DNA of 8,222 nucleotides, from assembly GCA_903911165.1 (NCBI GenBank), contig CAIWCQ010000498.1, forward strand, positions 1 through 8,222, in the 5' to 3' direction. The translations under genes and the position numbers were made by a program. Below, in pieces: positions 1 through 8,222 of the stretch (the stretch's first letter is position 1; every line of letters begins with the position of its first letter). Source of the DNA: an uncultured Actinomycetes bacterium (lineage in GTDB: Bacteria; Actinomycetota; Actinomycetes; Mycobacteriales; Mycobacteriaceae). The notes below the pieces were generated by a model that worked only from the letters and a program-made list of their open reading frames with translations, was not told the origin of the DNA and searched no databases.

Positions 1-686
1 GCCAACTCCGGCAAACTCGCATTGATGTAGAAATGGTCACCGGCGAAGGTGGTCAGGTCGAACGTCGCGGTGGTCCGGTGCTCCCACGGCGACATCAGTT
101 CCGCAGTGCCCAACTCGTCGTTGTCGGCCATCATCGCGTGAATTGGGCAGGACACCTTCGCCTCGGGCGGACTCTCATAGCCCGTCACGGCCTTCAGTCC
201 GCGCAATGTCGGCAGGAGTGTCGCAGCGAACTGTTCGTCGTTAAGAAATTCCGGATTGACACCCGTAACAGTGCTGACCATGTTCAGCAGGTGCGCGTCC
301 GAGCCCTGCAGGTTGGCGATGCGACGGAGCAGGCCGGGGGCGGCCGCCGCCGAGACGAACAGCGCAGTAATGGGGTTGCCGGCCTGCTCGAAGCGCAGGG
401 CGACCTCGAAAGCCAGAAGTGCGCCCATACTATGCCCGAAGAACGCCACCTCACCCGCCGGTGCCTCATCGGGTTTGAGCATCGAACAAAGCCGATCCGC
501 CATCGCCGGGATGCTGGTGTACTTCGACAAGTCCTTGCCGGCCCGCTTGCCCGGATACTGCACGGCCACACATTTCGTTCCGGCGGTGAATGCCCTGGCG
601 AACGGCACGTAGAACTCAGCCGAACCGCCGGTGTGGGGAAAGATGTACAGCCGGGACCCCGCGGGGCCCGTCGCATCGGGCGCCAT
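1..686 (-). CDS. TesA-like type II thioesterase (3' end outside window)
   Basis: Alpha/beta-hydrolase of the type II thioesterase family, stand-alone enzymes that hydrolyse acyl groups from polyketide or peptide synthase carrier domains. Read from ATG 686-684 the frame stays open to base 1 and gives 228 codons; full-length members have about 245-260, so roughly the last 15-30 residues are missing. Motifs: LYIFPHTGGSAEFY (13-26; the family HxGG strand-turn), VQYPGKR (42-48), nucleophile GHSMG with Ser86 (codon 431-429), Asp190 in ADNDE, and His218 in GDHFYIN. Together these give a complete Ser-Asp-His triad. Spacing and motifs resemble mycobacterial TesA (Rv2928), which serves phthiocerol lipid synthases, but no such cluster is visible here, so it is more likely a paralogue. 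The ATG abuts the accD4 stop (TAG|ATG) and no Shine-Dalgarno-like stretch precedes it, suggesting translation by coupling. Its action on Pks13 is inferred from position only. Confidence 0.9.
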   Translation of the reverse strand, partial: MAPDATGPAGSRLYIFPHTGGSAEFYVPFARAFTAGTKCVAVQYPGKRAGKDLSKYTSIPAMADRLCSMLKPDEAPAGEVAFFGHSMGALLAFEVALRFEQAGNPITALFVSAAAAPGLLRRIANLQGSDAHLLNMVSTVTGVNPEFLNDEQFAATLLPTLRGLKAVTGYESPPEAKVSCPIHAMMADNDELGTAELMSPWEHRTTATFDLTTFAGDHFYINASLPEL

Positions 687-689
687 CTA
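684..689 (-). other. accD4/thioesterase abutting stop and start (TAGATG)
   Basis: The accD4 stop TAG (689-687) is followed with no spacer by the thioesterase ATG (686-684). The preceding bases (TGATTCCGATC on the minus strand) contain no purine-rich binding site, so the downstream gene probably depends on termination-reinitiation after accD4. Confidence 0.85.
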
Positions 690-2237
690 GATCGGAATCA
701 GCCCGTGCTTACGCACGACACGTTGAATCTGCTTGTCGCGCAACAGTCTCATGGATTTGCGCAGTAGCAATCGGGTTTGGTGCGGCTCGATCACAGCATC
801 GATGAATCCGCGCTCAGCGGCGATATAGGGAATCGCCATGTTGAGGTTGTAGCCCTCGATGAAGTCGGCGCGAATCTTCTGCACCTCGGGAGCCGTGGGA
901 TCAGGGAATCGCTTGACGAGCAGTTGAGCGGCACCGTCAGCCCCGATGACCGCGATACGTGCGGTGGGCCAGGCGAAGTTGAGGTCGGCGGTCAACTGTT
1001 TGGATCCCATCACCGCGTACGCCCCGCCGTAGGACTTGCGGATGGTGATGGTGACCTTCGGAACGTCGGCCTCGACGACCGCGTACAGGAACCTGCCGCC
1101 GCGCTTGATGATGCCGTTGCGCTCCTGCTCGACGCCGGGCAGAAAACCCGGAGTATCCACGACGAACACCAGGGGCACGTTGAACGCGTCGCAGAACCGC
1201 ACGAAACGGGCCGCCTTGTCGGAGGCCTCGTTGTCGATTGCCCCGGACATGATGATCGGCTGGTTGGCCACCACTCCGACCGGACGACCGTCGATGCGGG
1301 CGAATCCAGTGATCATCGCCTGACCGGCCTGCGCGGCCACGTCGAGAAACTCCCCGTCGTCGAAGATACGTAACAGAACATCGTGCATGTCGTAGGCCGC
1401 GTTATCGGCGTCGGGAACGATGGCGTCGAGTTCAAGATCCTCGGCGGTGATCTCCGGTTCCAATCCCGGATTGATTACCGGAGCGTCATCAAAGGTGTTG
1501 GGCGGCAGGAATTCCAGGAAGTCCCGAGTGTATTGAAACGCGGCCTTCTCTGAGTCGACGACCTGGTGAATATTGCCGTACTTGGCCTGATAGTCGGCGC
1601 CGCCGAGTTCGTCGAGGGTGACGTCCTCGCCGGTGACGTCCTTGATCACATCGGGCCCGGTGACGAACATGTAGCCCTGATCGCGCACCGCGATCACCAG
1701 ATCGGTCTGGATCGGTGAGTACACCGCCCCGCCGGCGCACTTGCCGAGGATGATCGAGACCTGCGGGACCACACCGGAGAGAAGTTCGTGACGCCGGCCC
1801 AGCTCGGCGTACCAGGCAAGGGAGGTGACCGCGTCCTGGATGCGGGCACCGCCGGAGTCGTTGATCCCCACGATCGGGCAACCGACCATGGCGACCCACT
1901 CCATCAAACGCGCCACCTTGCGGCCGAACATCTCCCCCACCGAACCGCCGAACACCGTCTGGTCATGGGAGAAGACTCCGACCGGGCGGCCGTTGATGGT
2001 GCCGTGCCCGGTCACGACCCCGTCGCCGAACAGCGCGTTCGGGTCGCCCGGCGTGCGGGCCAGTGCACCGATTTCCAAGAAACTGCCCGGATCAAGCAGT
2101 TCTCGGATGCGCTCCCGAGCACTGGGAAGGCCGCGCTTATCCCGCTTAGCGGCTGCGGCCTCACCGGCGGGTTCGGCTGCCAGATCGAGCTTTTCACGCA
2201 ATTCGGCCAGTAACTCGGCGGTCGTCTTCTCGGTCAC
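687..2237 (-). CDS. accD4: AccD4, acyl-CoA carboxylase carboxyltransferase (beta) subunit
   Basis: Carboxyltransferase beta subunit that moves CO2 from biotin on an alpha subunit (AccA3 in mycobacteria, not in this window) to long-chain C24-C26 acyl-CoA, giving the carboxyacyl extender used by Pks13. The 516 residues span both crotonase-like halves. The N half has GGSVGEMFG (98-106), [10 protein letters not shown] (125-134) and [11 protein letters not shown] (165-175), with an oxyanion-hole glycine pair at 169-170. The C half has [10 protein letters not shown] (359-368), [14 protein letters not shown] (400-413) and [17 protein letters not shown] (422-438). The segment [16 protein letters not shown] (212-227) resembles AccD4 rather than the GGAHTH form of AccD5-type propionyl-CoA carboxylases. 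The start is GTG (2237-2235), overlapping the pks13 stop as GTGA, with a GGAG 11 bases upstream. Length agrees with the ~520 residues usual for AccD4. The ending HGLIPI is typical. No broken motif was seen. Confidence 0.97.
   Translation of the reverse strand: MTEKTTAELLAELREKLDLAAEPAGEAAAAKRDKRGLPSARERIRELLDPGSFLEIGALARTPGDPNALFGDGVVTGHGTINGRPVGVFSHDQTVFGGSVGEMFGRKVARLMEWVAMVGCPIVGINDSGGARIQDAVTSLAWYAELGRRHELLSGVVPQVSIILGKCAGGAVYSPIQTDLVIAVRDQGYMFVTGPDVIKDVTGEDVTLDELGGADYQAKYGNIHQVVDSEKAAFQYTRDFLEFLPPNTFDDAPVINPGLEPEITAEDLELDAIVPDADNAAYDMHDVLLRIFDDGEFLDVAAQAGQAMITGFARIDGRPVGVVANQPIIMSGAIDNEASDKAARFVRFCDAFNVPLVFVVDTPGFLPGVEQERNGIIKRGGRFLYAVVEADVPKVTITIRKSYGGAYAVMGSKQLTADLNFAWPTARIAVIGADGAAQLLVKRFPDPTAPEVQKIRADFIEGYNLNMAIPYIAAERGFIDAVIEPHQTRLLLRKSMRLLRDKQIQRVVRKHGLIPI
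2234..2237 (-). other. pks13/accD4 stop-start overlap (GTGA)
   Basis: The minus strand reads GTGA: the accD4 start GTG (2237-2235) overlaps the pks13 stop TGA (2236-2234). A GGAG sits 11 bases upstream of the GTG (2252-2249), a plausible but distant ribosome binding site. The overlap decides the GTG start, since the encoded N-terminus ([17 protein letters not shown]) fits the usual AccD4 beginning. Confidence 0.88.
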
Positions 2238-5200
2238 TTCGGCTGGGTCTCCCGCGTCTCGATGCCCTGGATGCGGTTAATCGCCTCGCTAAGGTGAGCG
2301 CCCACCTTGGCAATGTACGGCTCGTCGATCGCCTGGATGTGCTCACCGCCGATCGGCACCACTTCCAGATCGGCGGCGAACTCGCCCCATCCGCCGTCCG
2401 GCTGGCGGATCCCGTAGCGCGGTTCAAACATGATCGCGTCATCGTGATACCGATCCGCCATGTAGAGAGTCACATGACCGTCGAACGGCTCGATGTTGGC
2501 AGTGTCGAGTGCGCGGTTGTCCAGATACGACGTCCGCTGATGTTCGATGACGCCGCCGGGAATGTTCACCCCGCTGGCCTTCACGGCGTCAAGCACGAAG
2601 CGGACCTGCCCCTCGTCATCGAGGTTCTCGAGTTGTTCGTACGGTATGGCCGGAATTTCCACATTGAAGGTTCGCTGCGCGAACAACGCGTAGCGGTCCC
2701 ACCGGGCGCGAATCTCCTCTTTGGTCTGAGGAACGTCCTCGCCGGCCCGCACCGTGTCGATCAGTCCGACGAACCGGACGTCGGCTCCGGCACGTTTGAG
2801 TCCGACAGCACACGCATACGCCAGCGCCCCGCCCAAAGACCAGCCGGCCAGGATGAACGGGCCCGCACCACCGATCTCCAAAAGCTTGGGGACGTACTGC
2901 TGCGCGCGCTCCGCGATGGAGCCGTCGACCCGTTCGAGTCCGTAGACCGGGGTTTCCGGCGGCAATCGCTTGATCAACGGCTCGTAGACCACCGTCGAGC
3001 CACCGGCTGGGTGGAACACGAACACCGGCACGGAATCGACGCCATCCTTTGGCGCCCGCAGGGTGCGCACGAACCCCTCGAGTTCACCGGCCTCCAGATA
3101 TTCGCGGACGTCGGTGGCCAGTGCCTCGATGGTCGCTGCCGCCTTCACCTGCTCGACGGTGATGGTGCCCTCGGCGCGTTCGGAAAGCCGTTCGGCGATC
3201 TTGGCGGCGGTCTCGTCATTGATCTTCGGCAGTTCGTTGAAGATGCCGCCCGGAGACTTACCGGTGACGATGGCCCAGGTGGCGAAAGTGATCCGTTCGG
3301 CAGCCTCACGGGGCGGGACGTCGGTACCGAGGGCCTCTACGACCGCTTGCTGGCTCAGGGCCTTGCCGGCGACCGCCGCCGGCGACTGGGCCTTCCCGGC
3401 GACCGCGGCCGACGACTGGGCCGAAGGTCCCGCGGGGTCCGACGGTGGCGGGGGTGGTGGCAGTGGTGCTGGTGGAGGCGGTGCTGGTGGAGGCGGTGCT
3501 GGTGGAGGCGGTGCATCTGACTGGAGTTCGGGATGTTTGGCGGCAAGTTTGGCCGCCAGTTCCGGCGGTAGTTCACCGGATGCGATCGCCGCCTGCTCGG
3601 CGGCGATCTGCTCCGGGGTGAGCGTCTTTTGGTGTTCGTGCAACTCCGACACCGTCTCGCGGTTCTCAATCGCGTATTCGATGAGCTTCTCTACGGCGTA
3701 GAGGTTGGCGTCGCGAACTGCAGTCAGCTGAATCGGCGGCAGATCGAAGTCGTACTCGACGCGGTTCTTGATCCGCACCGCCATCAACGAATCCAGTCCC
3801 AACTCGATCAGCGGCACTTCCCACGGGAGATCCTCGGGCTCGTAGCCCATCGCGCTGCCGACGATCGTCGACAATCTGTCGTGCACGGTCTCAGAGGAGT
3901 CCGGGGCCCACTTGCCGAGGCTGCCACCCACGCCGGCGCCGGCGGCGAGAGTGTCGTGCAGGATGTCGGCGTCGTCGGCAGTCGCGACCTGCATCTGCTC
4001 AGCGACCGGCGCGCTCACCGCAACACCGGTGGCGACCGCGGCGGGCAGGGTCGTCGTCACGCCGGACCGGGTCACTATCGCGTCGTAGACCAGCGTGAAC
4101 GACTCGTCGATACGAGCGTGTACCTGCACCGAGGCGCCACCGGGGTGGCGGGTCAGGGTGGTCACCAGCCGGGCACCATCGCCGGGGACCGCGCGCTGCT
4201 CAGAGGCCGCCACTGAGGCATCCGGAAGTACCTGTACCGCAGCGGCTTTCACCAAGGTGGCCAGATCGGTCGCCCCTTGGGCTGCGTACTCCCACACATG
4301 GCGGCCGTCCGGCATGGCGACATGTGTGCCGGGAAGGATGCCCGATCCGTCGGCCGAGAATTGGGCGGCAAGCCAGTGCGGTTTGCGAGTGAACTGCGTC
4401 GCCGGAATGTCCGCATAGTCGCCCGGGTCTACCGCTCGGGTGAACAGCGTCGTGAAATCAAGATCATGGCCCAAGGTGTAGAGCTGAGCCATCGCCGCGA
4501 CCAACGAGGTGACCTCATCGGAATTGCGGGCCAGCGTGGCGATCAACTGGGCATCGTGGAGTCCCGCTGCCGCCGTCGTAAGCCCGACCTGCATCAAGGC
4601 CACCGGGTTCGGCGCCAGCTCAAGAAAAGTGGTGTAGCCGTTGTCGACCGCGGCCGCGACGCCCTGGGTGAAGTGAACGCTGTGCCGCAGGCCCTTCTTC
4701 CAGTAGTCGACATCGTGAATCGGGTCACCGCCGGGCCGGATGTAGCCGCCCTCGTGCACGGTGGAGAAGTAGCCGATCGTCAACGGGTGCGGGGTGATCC
4801 CCTGAAGTTCGGCCGCCAACTCTCCCAGCAGCGGATCCATCTGAGTGGTATGACTCGCGCCCTTGGTCGCGAACTTTCGGGCGAACTTCCCTTCCGCCTC
4901 GGCGCGGGCGATGATGGCATCAACCTGCTCCGGCGGGCCACCGATGACGGTCTGAGTCGGCGCGGCGTAAACGCACACCTCCAGATCAGGGAAGTCGGTG
5001 AACACCCCGGTGATCTCCTCGGCGGAGTATTCGACCAGTGCCATCAGCCTGATGTACTCGCCGAACAGCATGGCCTCGCCCTCACCCATCAAGTGCGATC
5101 GCGCGCAAATGGTCCGGGTCGCGTCGGCCAGCGACAGCCCGCCAGCGAAGTAGGCCGCGGCAGCCTCGCCCAGGGATTGCCCAACCACCGCAGCGGGTTT

Positions 5201-7627
5201 CGCCCCGTGGTGGCGCAACAGTTCTCCCAGGGCGATCTGGATCGCAAAGATGGTCACCTGGGTGGTCTCGATGCCGTAGTCCTGGGAGTCGTCGAGGATC
5301 AGTTCGACGATCGAGTATCCGAGCTCGTCCTGGACCAGGGCATCGACCTTATTGATCCAGTCAGCGAAAACCTCGTCACGCAGATACAGGCTCTTGCCCA
5401 TCTTGCGATGCTGGGCGCCGAAGCCGGCCAGCACCCACACCGGTCCATTGCTGATGGGGCCGTCGGCGCTGTAGACCAGTGGACTTGTTTTTCCTTCGGC
5501 GATCGCCCGGAGGCCCTTGACGGCCTCGTCGTGGTCGTGGGCCATCACTACCGCGCGAGAACGACCGTGATTGCGCCGCGACAGTGCGCGGCCTATCGAT
5601 TCCAATGGCGACGCCCGACCGGCCGGGCTGTCGATCCAATCCGCCAGCATCGCCGCGGTCGCCTTCTTGCGCGATGTTAAAAAGCCTGAAACGGCCAGCG
5701 GCACAACAGTAACCGGCTGCTCAGCAGCTTCTATTTCCTCACGAGCAATGGCAAGCAGCCGGCACGCCTCATCGGTGAGACCGGGCAACGTCGGCTCGAC
5801 CCCATCACCGGACTGATAGACACCGCCGTCTCCGCCACCGTCTTCGTCATCGATGAACTCGCCGTACTCATCCATTCGGACGCCGCCGACGTACACGGCT
5901 TCGGCCTCGGGGGTCGCCGGTGCTGTGGGGGCGACTTCGGGTTCGGGTTCGGGCTCGACGAGATCGGCGGGCAACACCTCGCGCAAAACCAGGTGCGCGT
6001 TGGCGCCGCCGAATCCGAAGCCGGACACACCGGCGATCGCATGTCCGCTGTAACGCGGCCAGTCGGTGGCGGTCTCGACCACCCGCAACCGAATGGCGTC
6101 GAAGTCAATGTAGGGATTCGGTCCCGCGTAATTGATCGATGCCGGAATCTTGTTGTGGTGCAACGCCAGCGCGACCTTGGCAAGGCTGGCCGCGCCGGCG
6201 GCGGACTCGAGGTGGCCCACGTTCGACTTGACCGCGCCGAGCAGTGCGGGTTGCTCGGCCTCGCGGCCCCGGCCCACCACCCGACCGAGGGCATCGGCCT
6301 CGATCGGGTCACCCAGAATCGTGCCGGTGCCGTGCGCCTCGATGTAATCCACGGTGCGCGGATTGATGCCGGCGTCGCGGTAGGCCCGACGCAGCACATC
6401 GGCCTGGGCGTCGGGGTTGGGCGCAAGAAGTCCGTTAGACCGGCCATCATGGTTAACTGCGCTGCCGGCGATCACTGCCAGGATTTCGTCGCCGTCACGA
6501 CGGGCGTCGTCGAGGCGTTTGAGCACCAGCATGCCCGCACCTTCGGAGCGGGCGTAGCCGTCGGCGTCGGCGGAGAACGATTTGATCCGGCCATCCGGTG
6601 CAAGGACGCCACCGACCTCATCGAAGCCGAGCGTCACAGCCGGGGTCACCAAGGCGTTCACCCCGCCTGCCAGAACGACGTCTGCCTCACCGGCCCGAAG
6701 AGCCTGCACGCCGGAATGCACCGCCACCAGCGATGACGAGCACGCCGTATCCACCGCCACCGAAGGGCCGCGGAAGTCAAAGAAGTAGGAAACCCGGTTG
6801 GCGATAATCGAACTCGCCGTCCCGGTGATCGCATACGGATGCGCGGTCCGCGGATCCATCATCGCCAGATAGCTGTAGTCATTGGTGGAACTGCCGACGT
6901 ACACCCCGACGCTTTTGCCCCGCAGGCTCGATGCGGGGATGTGGGCGCCTTCAAGAGCTTCCCAGGTGAGTTCGAGCGCCAGTCGCTGCTGCGGATCGAG
7001 GTTATCGGCCTCCATCTTCGACAGCGCGAAGAACTCGGCATCGAAACCCTTGAGGTCGGCCAGGTACCCGCCACGGGTGCGGGCTTTGGCGATGCGTTCA
7101 GCTAGTCGCGGCTCGTTCATGAACTCCGCCCAGCGACCCTCGGGTAGGTCGGTGATGGCGTCGCGGCCCTCAAGTAGGGCTTGCCACATCTCGTCGGGCG
7201 TATTCATCTCACCGGGGAACCGGGTGGCGAGCCCGACGATTGCGATATCAGCGACGTCGCGGGTACGAGTCCAGTCTTCATCGGGATCTAGTGCCTCGAG
7301 TTCGGGCTCGCCCTCGATGATGACCGTCGCCAGCGCCTCGATGGTCGGATGCCGGAACGCGATCGTCGCGGTCAGGGTGACGCCGGTGAGATCCTCGATG
7401 TCGCTGGCCATTGCGACCGCGTCCCGCGAGGACAGCCCGAGTTCGACCATCGGGGTGGACTCGTCGATGCTGGCGGCCGGTTGCCCGGTGGCGTTGGCCA
7501 CCCACTCGCGCAGCCACCCGCGCATCTCGGGAATCGACATGCCGGCGCGCGCCGGGGTGTTCGCGGCCGCCGCCTCGGCAGAACCCGGTTCGGCGACGTC
7601 GTCATCAGACGGGGGGACTTCGGTCAT
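2234..7627 (-). CDS. pks13: Pks13, mycolic acid condensing polyketide synthase (ACP-KS-AT-ACP-TE)
   Basis: Type I polyketide synthase performing the final Claisen condensation of mycolic acid synthesis: it joins the FadD32-activated meromycolate with a carboxylated C24-C26 acyl chain and releases the product through its thioesterase. Domains seen: ACP1 about 31-106 (ELGLSS, pantetheine Ser67); KS about 125-550 (DTACSSS Cys296, EAHGTG His432, NVGH His472); acidic linker 551-640; AT about 728-1050 (GQSLGE Ser818, Arg843 expected to bind the extender carboxylate, His926); post-AT region 1051-1240; ACP2 about 1245-1322 (ELGLDS, Ser1280); Pro/Ala linker 1370-1425; C-terminal TE about 1530-1785 (GWSLGG Ser1597, Asp1624, His1763). 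There are no KR, ER or recognisable catalytic DH motifs, as expected. At 1797 residues it is longer than M. tuberculosis Pks13 (1733 by recollection), mostly in the linkers. The ATG overlaps the fadD32 stop; a weak GAGG lies 4 bases upstream. All catalytic residues are present, so it should be active. Confidence 0.98.
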   Translation of the reverse strand: MTEVPPSDDDVAEPGSAEAAAANTPARAGMSIPEMRGWLREWVANATGQPAASIDESTPMVELGLSSRDAVAMASDIEDLTGVTLTATIAFRHPTIEALATVIIEGEPELEALDPDEDWTRTRDVADIAIVGLATRFPGEMNTPDEMWQALLEGRDAITDLPEGRWAEFMNEPRLAERIAKARTRGGYLADLKGFDAEFFALSKMEADNLDPQQRLALELTWEALEGAHIPASSLRGKSVGVYVGSSTNDYSYLAMMDPRTAHPYAITGTASSIIANRVSYFFDFRGPSVAVDTACSSSLVAVHSGVQALRAGEADVVLAGGVNALVTPAVTLGFDEVGGVLAPDGRIKSFSADADGYARSEGAGMLVLKRLDDARRDGDEILAVIAGSAVNHDGRSNGLLAPNPDAQADVLRRAYRDAGINPRTVDYIEAHGTGTILGDPIEADALGRVVGRGREAEQPALLGAVKSNVGHLESAAGAASLAKVALALHHNKIPASINYAGPNPYIDFDAIRLRVVETATDWPRYSGHAIAGVSGFGFGGANAHLVLREVLPADLVEPEPEPEVAPTAPATPEAEAVYVGGVRMDEYGEFIDDEDGGGDGGVYQSGDGVEPTLPGLTDEACRLLAIAREEIEAAEQPVTVVPLAVSGFLTSRKKATAAMLADWIDSPAGRASPLESIGRALSRRNHGRSRAVVMAHDHDEAVKGLRAIAEGKTSPLVYSADGPISNGPVWVLAGFGAQHRKMGKSLYLRDEVFADWINKVDALVQDELGYSIVELILDDSQDYGIETTQVTIFAIQIALGELLRHHGAKPAAVVGQSLGEAAAAYFAGGLSLADATRTICARSHLMGEGEAMLFGEYIRLMALVEYSAEEITGVFTDFPDLEVCVYAAPTQTVIGGPPEQVDAIIARAEAEGKFARKFATKGASHTTQMDPLLGELAAELQGITPHPLTIGYFSTVHEGGYIRPGGDPIHDVDYWKKGLRHSVHFTQGVAAAVDNGYTTFLELAPNPVALMQVGLTTAAAGLHDAQLIATLARNSDEVTSLVAAMAQLYTLGHDLDFTTLFTRAVDPGDYADIPATQFTRKPHWLAAQFSADGSGILPGTHVAMPDGRHVWEYAAQGATDLATLVKAAAVQVLPDASVAASEQRAVPGDGARLVTTLTRHPGGASVQVHARIDESFTLVYDAIVTRSGVTTTLPAAVATGVAVSAPVAEQMQVATADDADILHDTLAAGAGVGGSLGKWAPDSSETVHDRLSTIVGSAMGYEPEDLPWEVPLIELGLDSLMAVRIKNRVEYDFDLPPIQLTAVRDANLYAVEKLIEYAIENRETVSELHEHQKTLTPEQIAAEQAAIASGELPPELAAKLAAKHPELQSDAPPPPAPPPPAPPPPAPLPPPPPPSDPAGPSAQSSAAVAGKAQSPAAVAGKALSQQAVVEALGTDVPPREAAERITFATWAIVTGKSPGGIFNELPKINDETAAKIAERLSERAEGTITVEQVKAAATIEALATDVREYLEAGELEGFVRTLRAPKDGVDSVPVFVFHPAGGSTVVYEPLIKRLPPETPVYGLERVDGSIAERAQQYVPKLLEIGGAGPFILAGWSLGGALAYACAVGLKRAGADVRFVGLIDTVRAGEDVPQTKEEIRARWDRYALFAQRTFNVEIPAIPYEQLENLDDEGQVRFVLDAVKASGVNIPGGVIEHQRTSYLDNRALDTANIEPFDGHVTLYMADRYHDDAIMFEPRYGIRQPDGGWGEFAADLEVVPIGGEHIQAIDEPYIAKVGAHLSEAINRIQGIETRETQPK
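3358..3417 (-). repeat. 30-bp imperfect tandem duplication in the pks13 linker
   Basis: Two adjacent 30-base units (3358-3387 and 3388-3417) match at 27 of 30 positions. They encode near-identical decapeptides, [10 protein letters not shown] and [10 protein letters not shown], at about residues 1404-1423, directly after the proline-rich repeat. The duplication keeps the frame. It looks like a second, older expansion event in the same linker. Confidence 0.88.
3465..3514 (-). repeat. 15-bp tandem repeat in the pks13 ACP2-TE linker
   Basis: On the plus strand the unit GGTGCTGGTGGAGGC occurs three times without mismatch (3465-3479, 3480-3494, 3495-3509), followed by a 5-base partial copy. Because the unit is 15 bp it keeps the pks13 frame and encodes repeated Ala-Pro4 pentapeptides at about residues 1372-1388. 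The Pro run continues to about 1395 outside the perfect repeat. It makes a flexible or polyproline-helix spacer between ACP2 and the thioesterase. Perfect identity at the DNA level points to recent slippage, so copy number may differ between strains. Confidence 0.92.
7624..7627 (-). other. fadD32/pks13 stop-start overlap (ATGA)
   Basis: The minus strand reads ATGA: the pks13 ATG (7627-7625) and the fadD32 TGA (7626-7624) share two bases. Only a weak GAGG lies upstream of the ATG, with 4 bases between, closer than the usual spacing. This suggests that ribosomes finishing fadD32 restart on pks13, which would keep the loading ligase and the synthase in step. Confidence 0.9.
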
Positions 7628-8222
7628 TGGGCCTCGTCGGGGAAGGCGTTGGCCGTCGTCCCGCTGTGCAGACTGCCGTCGAGGTAGGCCGAACGGCAGG
7701 CTCGCCGCCCGATCTTTCCACTGGATGTGCGGGGGATGGCGCCCGCCGGCGTAAGCAGAACGTCACGCACCGTCACACCGTGCCGCACCGCGATCGCGGC
7801 GCGGATGGCGTCGCTGATCGGCTCGACGTCGAGTTTGTGCGATCCGGCGGATCGCTCCCCCACGATGACCAGCTGCTCGGAGGTGTCGGCCGGATCGCGC
7901 TTGAGACCTGCGTGCGCGTTGGCGAACACCTCGTCGGGCAACTGGTTGGCGGGCACCGAGAAGGCCGCGACATAGCCGGTGCGCAGTGCCTTGCTGGCCT
8001 CCTGCGCGGAGTACTCCAAATCCTGCGGATAGTGGTTGCGGCCATCGATGATGACCAGGTCCTTGACGCGGCCGGTGATGTAGAGGTCACCATCGTGGTA
8101 GGCGCCGAGATCACCGGTGCGCACCCATGTCGCGTCGTCGGTCGCGCCGTCGGCGTGGGACGGACTGGTCCGCGACTTGAGGATGTTCTGGAATGTCGCG
8201 ATGGTCTCCTCGGGCTTGTTCC
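7624..8222 (-). CDS. fadD32: FadD32, long-chain fatty-acid--AMP ligase (C-terminal part; 5' end outside window)
   Basis: FadD32 converts meromycolic acid to its acyl-adenylate and transfers it to the N-terminal carrier domain of Pks13 in the cytoplasm. About 198 codons are visible of a protein that is normally about 630 residues. The frame is open to the window edge, and the first full codon starts at 8220. Visible parts are the end of the N-terminal domain ([13 protein letters not shown]), the adenylation signature RTGD (Asp codon 8112-8110), the hinge stretch [20 protein letters not shown], and the C-terminal lid ending in [14 protein letters not shown], whose Lys (codon 7716-7714) is the expected catalytic lysine. 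The insertion that separates acyl-AMP ligases from acyl-CoA ligases lies upstream of the window, so that distinction rests on close similarity to known FadD32 and on the pks13 neighbour. The stop TGA (7626-7624) overlaps the pks13 ATG. Confidence 0.96.
   Translation of the reverse strand, partial: NKPEETIATFQNILKSRTSPSHADGATDDATWVRTGDLGAYHDGDLYITGRVKDLVIIDGRNHYPQDLEYSAQEASKALRTGYVAAFSVPANQLPDEVFANAHAGLKRDPADTSEQLVIVGERSAGSHKLDVEPISDAIRAAIAVRHGVTVRDVLLTPAGAIPRTSSGKIGRRACRSAYLDGSLHSGTTANAFPDEAQ

Noticed and set aside
284..676. Minus-strand frame starting at 676 as the gene after accD4
   Set aside because: It is in a different frame from the ATG at 686. The 686 frame gives HTGG, GHSMG and GDHFY thioesterase motifs and is open to the window edge, while the 676 frame gives an Arg/Pro-rich product with none.
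1..690. An insertion sequence after accD4, as in M. tuberculosis
   Set aside because: No transposase motif or inverted repeat is seen; the segment is a thioesterase gene abutting accD4.
33..767. Plus-strand frame (244 codons) over the left end
   Set aside because: The minus strand here encodes a thioesterase with a full catalytic triad; the plus-strand product has no motif and also runs into accD4.
2294..3520. Plus-strand frame (408 codons) antisense to the pks13 thioesterase and linker
   Set aside because: Low-complexity shadow of pks13; the opposite strand encodes a complete TE with catalytic residues. The C-terminal Trp/Arg run is just the proline repeat read backwards.
3063..3701. Plus-strand frame with a Gly-rich run resembling a PE_PGRS-type protein
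   Set aside because: The glycines come from reading the complement of the proline codons in the pks13 linker. There is no PE domain, and the frame is antisense to a well-supported gene.
4277..5680. Long plus-strand open frame (467 codons) antisense to pks13
   Set aside because: It lies wholly inside the AT/linker part of pks13. Its product is rich in Arg, Gly, Asp and His with no recognisable motif. High third-position G+C in the real gene suppresses stops on the opposite strand, which explains it.
6882..7754. Plus-strand frame (290 codons) across the fadD32/pks13 junction
   Set aside because: Ser/Arg/Ala-rich shadow of two overlapping, strongly supported minus-strand genes; no domain recognisable.

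Overview
The window is a stretch of actinobacterial chromosome, almost certainly from a mycobacterium or a close mycolic-acid-producing relative. The DNA is high in G+C. It carries the mycolic acid condensation operon fadD32-pks13-accD4 in its well-known order. The protein motifs match my recollection of the Mycobacterium tuberculosis proteins nearly residue for residue. The species cannot be fixed from this window. The Pks13 linkers and the downstream neighbour differ from M. tuberculosis, so a non-tuberculous species is likely.

All genes lie on the minus strand and fill the window from end to end. In transcription order they are: the last ~198 codons of fadD32 (8222 to 7624, 5' end outside the window); pks13, complete (7627 to 2234, 1797 aa); accD4, complete (2237 to 687, 516 aa, GTG start); and a TesA-like type II thioesterase (686 to 1, 228 codons visible, 3' end outside). 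The first two junctions are 4-base stop/start overlaps (ATGA, GTGA). The third is a stop codon directly abutting an ATG (TAG|ATG). There is no intergenic DNA and no room for an internal terminator, so this reads as one translationally coupled operon. No RNA genes, mobile elements or CRISPR arrays were seen.

Functionally, FadD32 activates the very long meromycolic acid as an acyl-adenylate and loads it on the N-terminal acyl carrier domain of Pks13. AccD4 is the carboxyltransferase subunit that makes the carboxylated C24-C26 acyl-CoA extender, which the Pks13 AT domain takes up. The Pks13 KS condenses the two chains, and its C-terminal thioesterase releases the alpha-alkyl beta-keto product toward trehalose. 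The extra free-standing thioesterase is the least expected gene. It has a full Ser-Asp-His set and could act as an editing or unloading enzyme for Pks13, although that role is inferred only from its position. The other unusual part is the linker between ACP2 and TE in Pks13, which holds a perfect 15-bp tandem repeat encoding proline-rich pentapeptides followed by a 30-bp tandem duplication.
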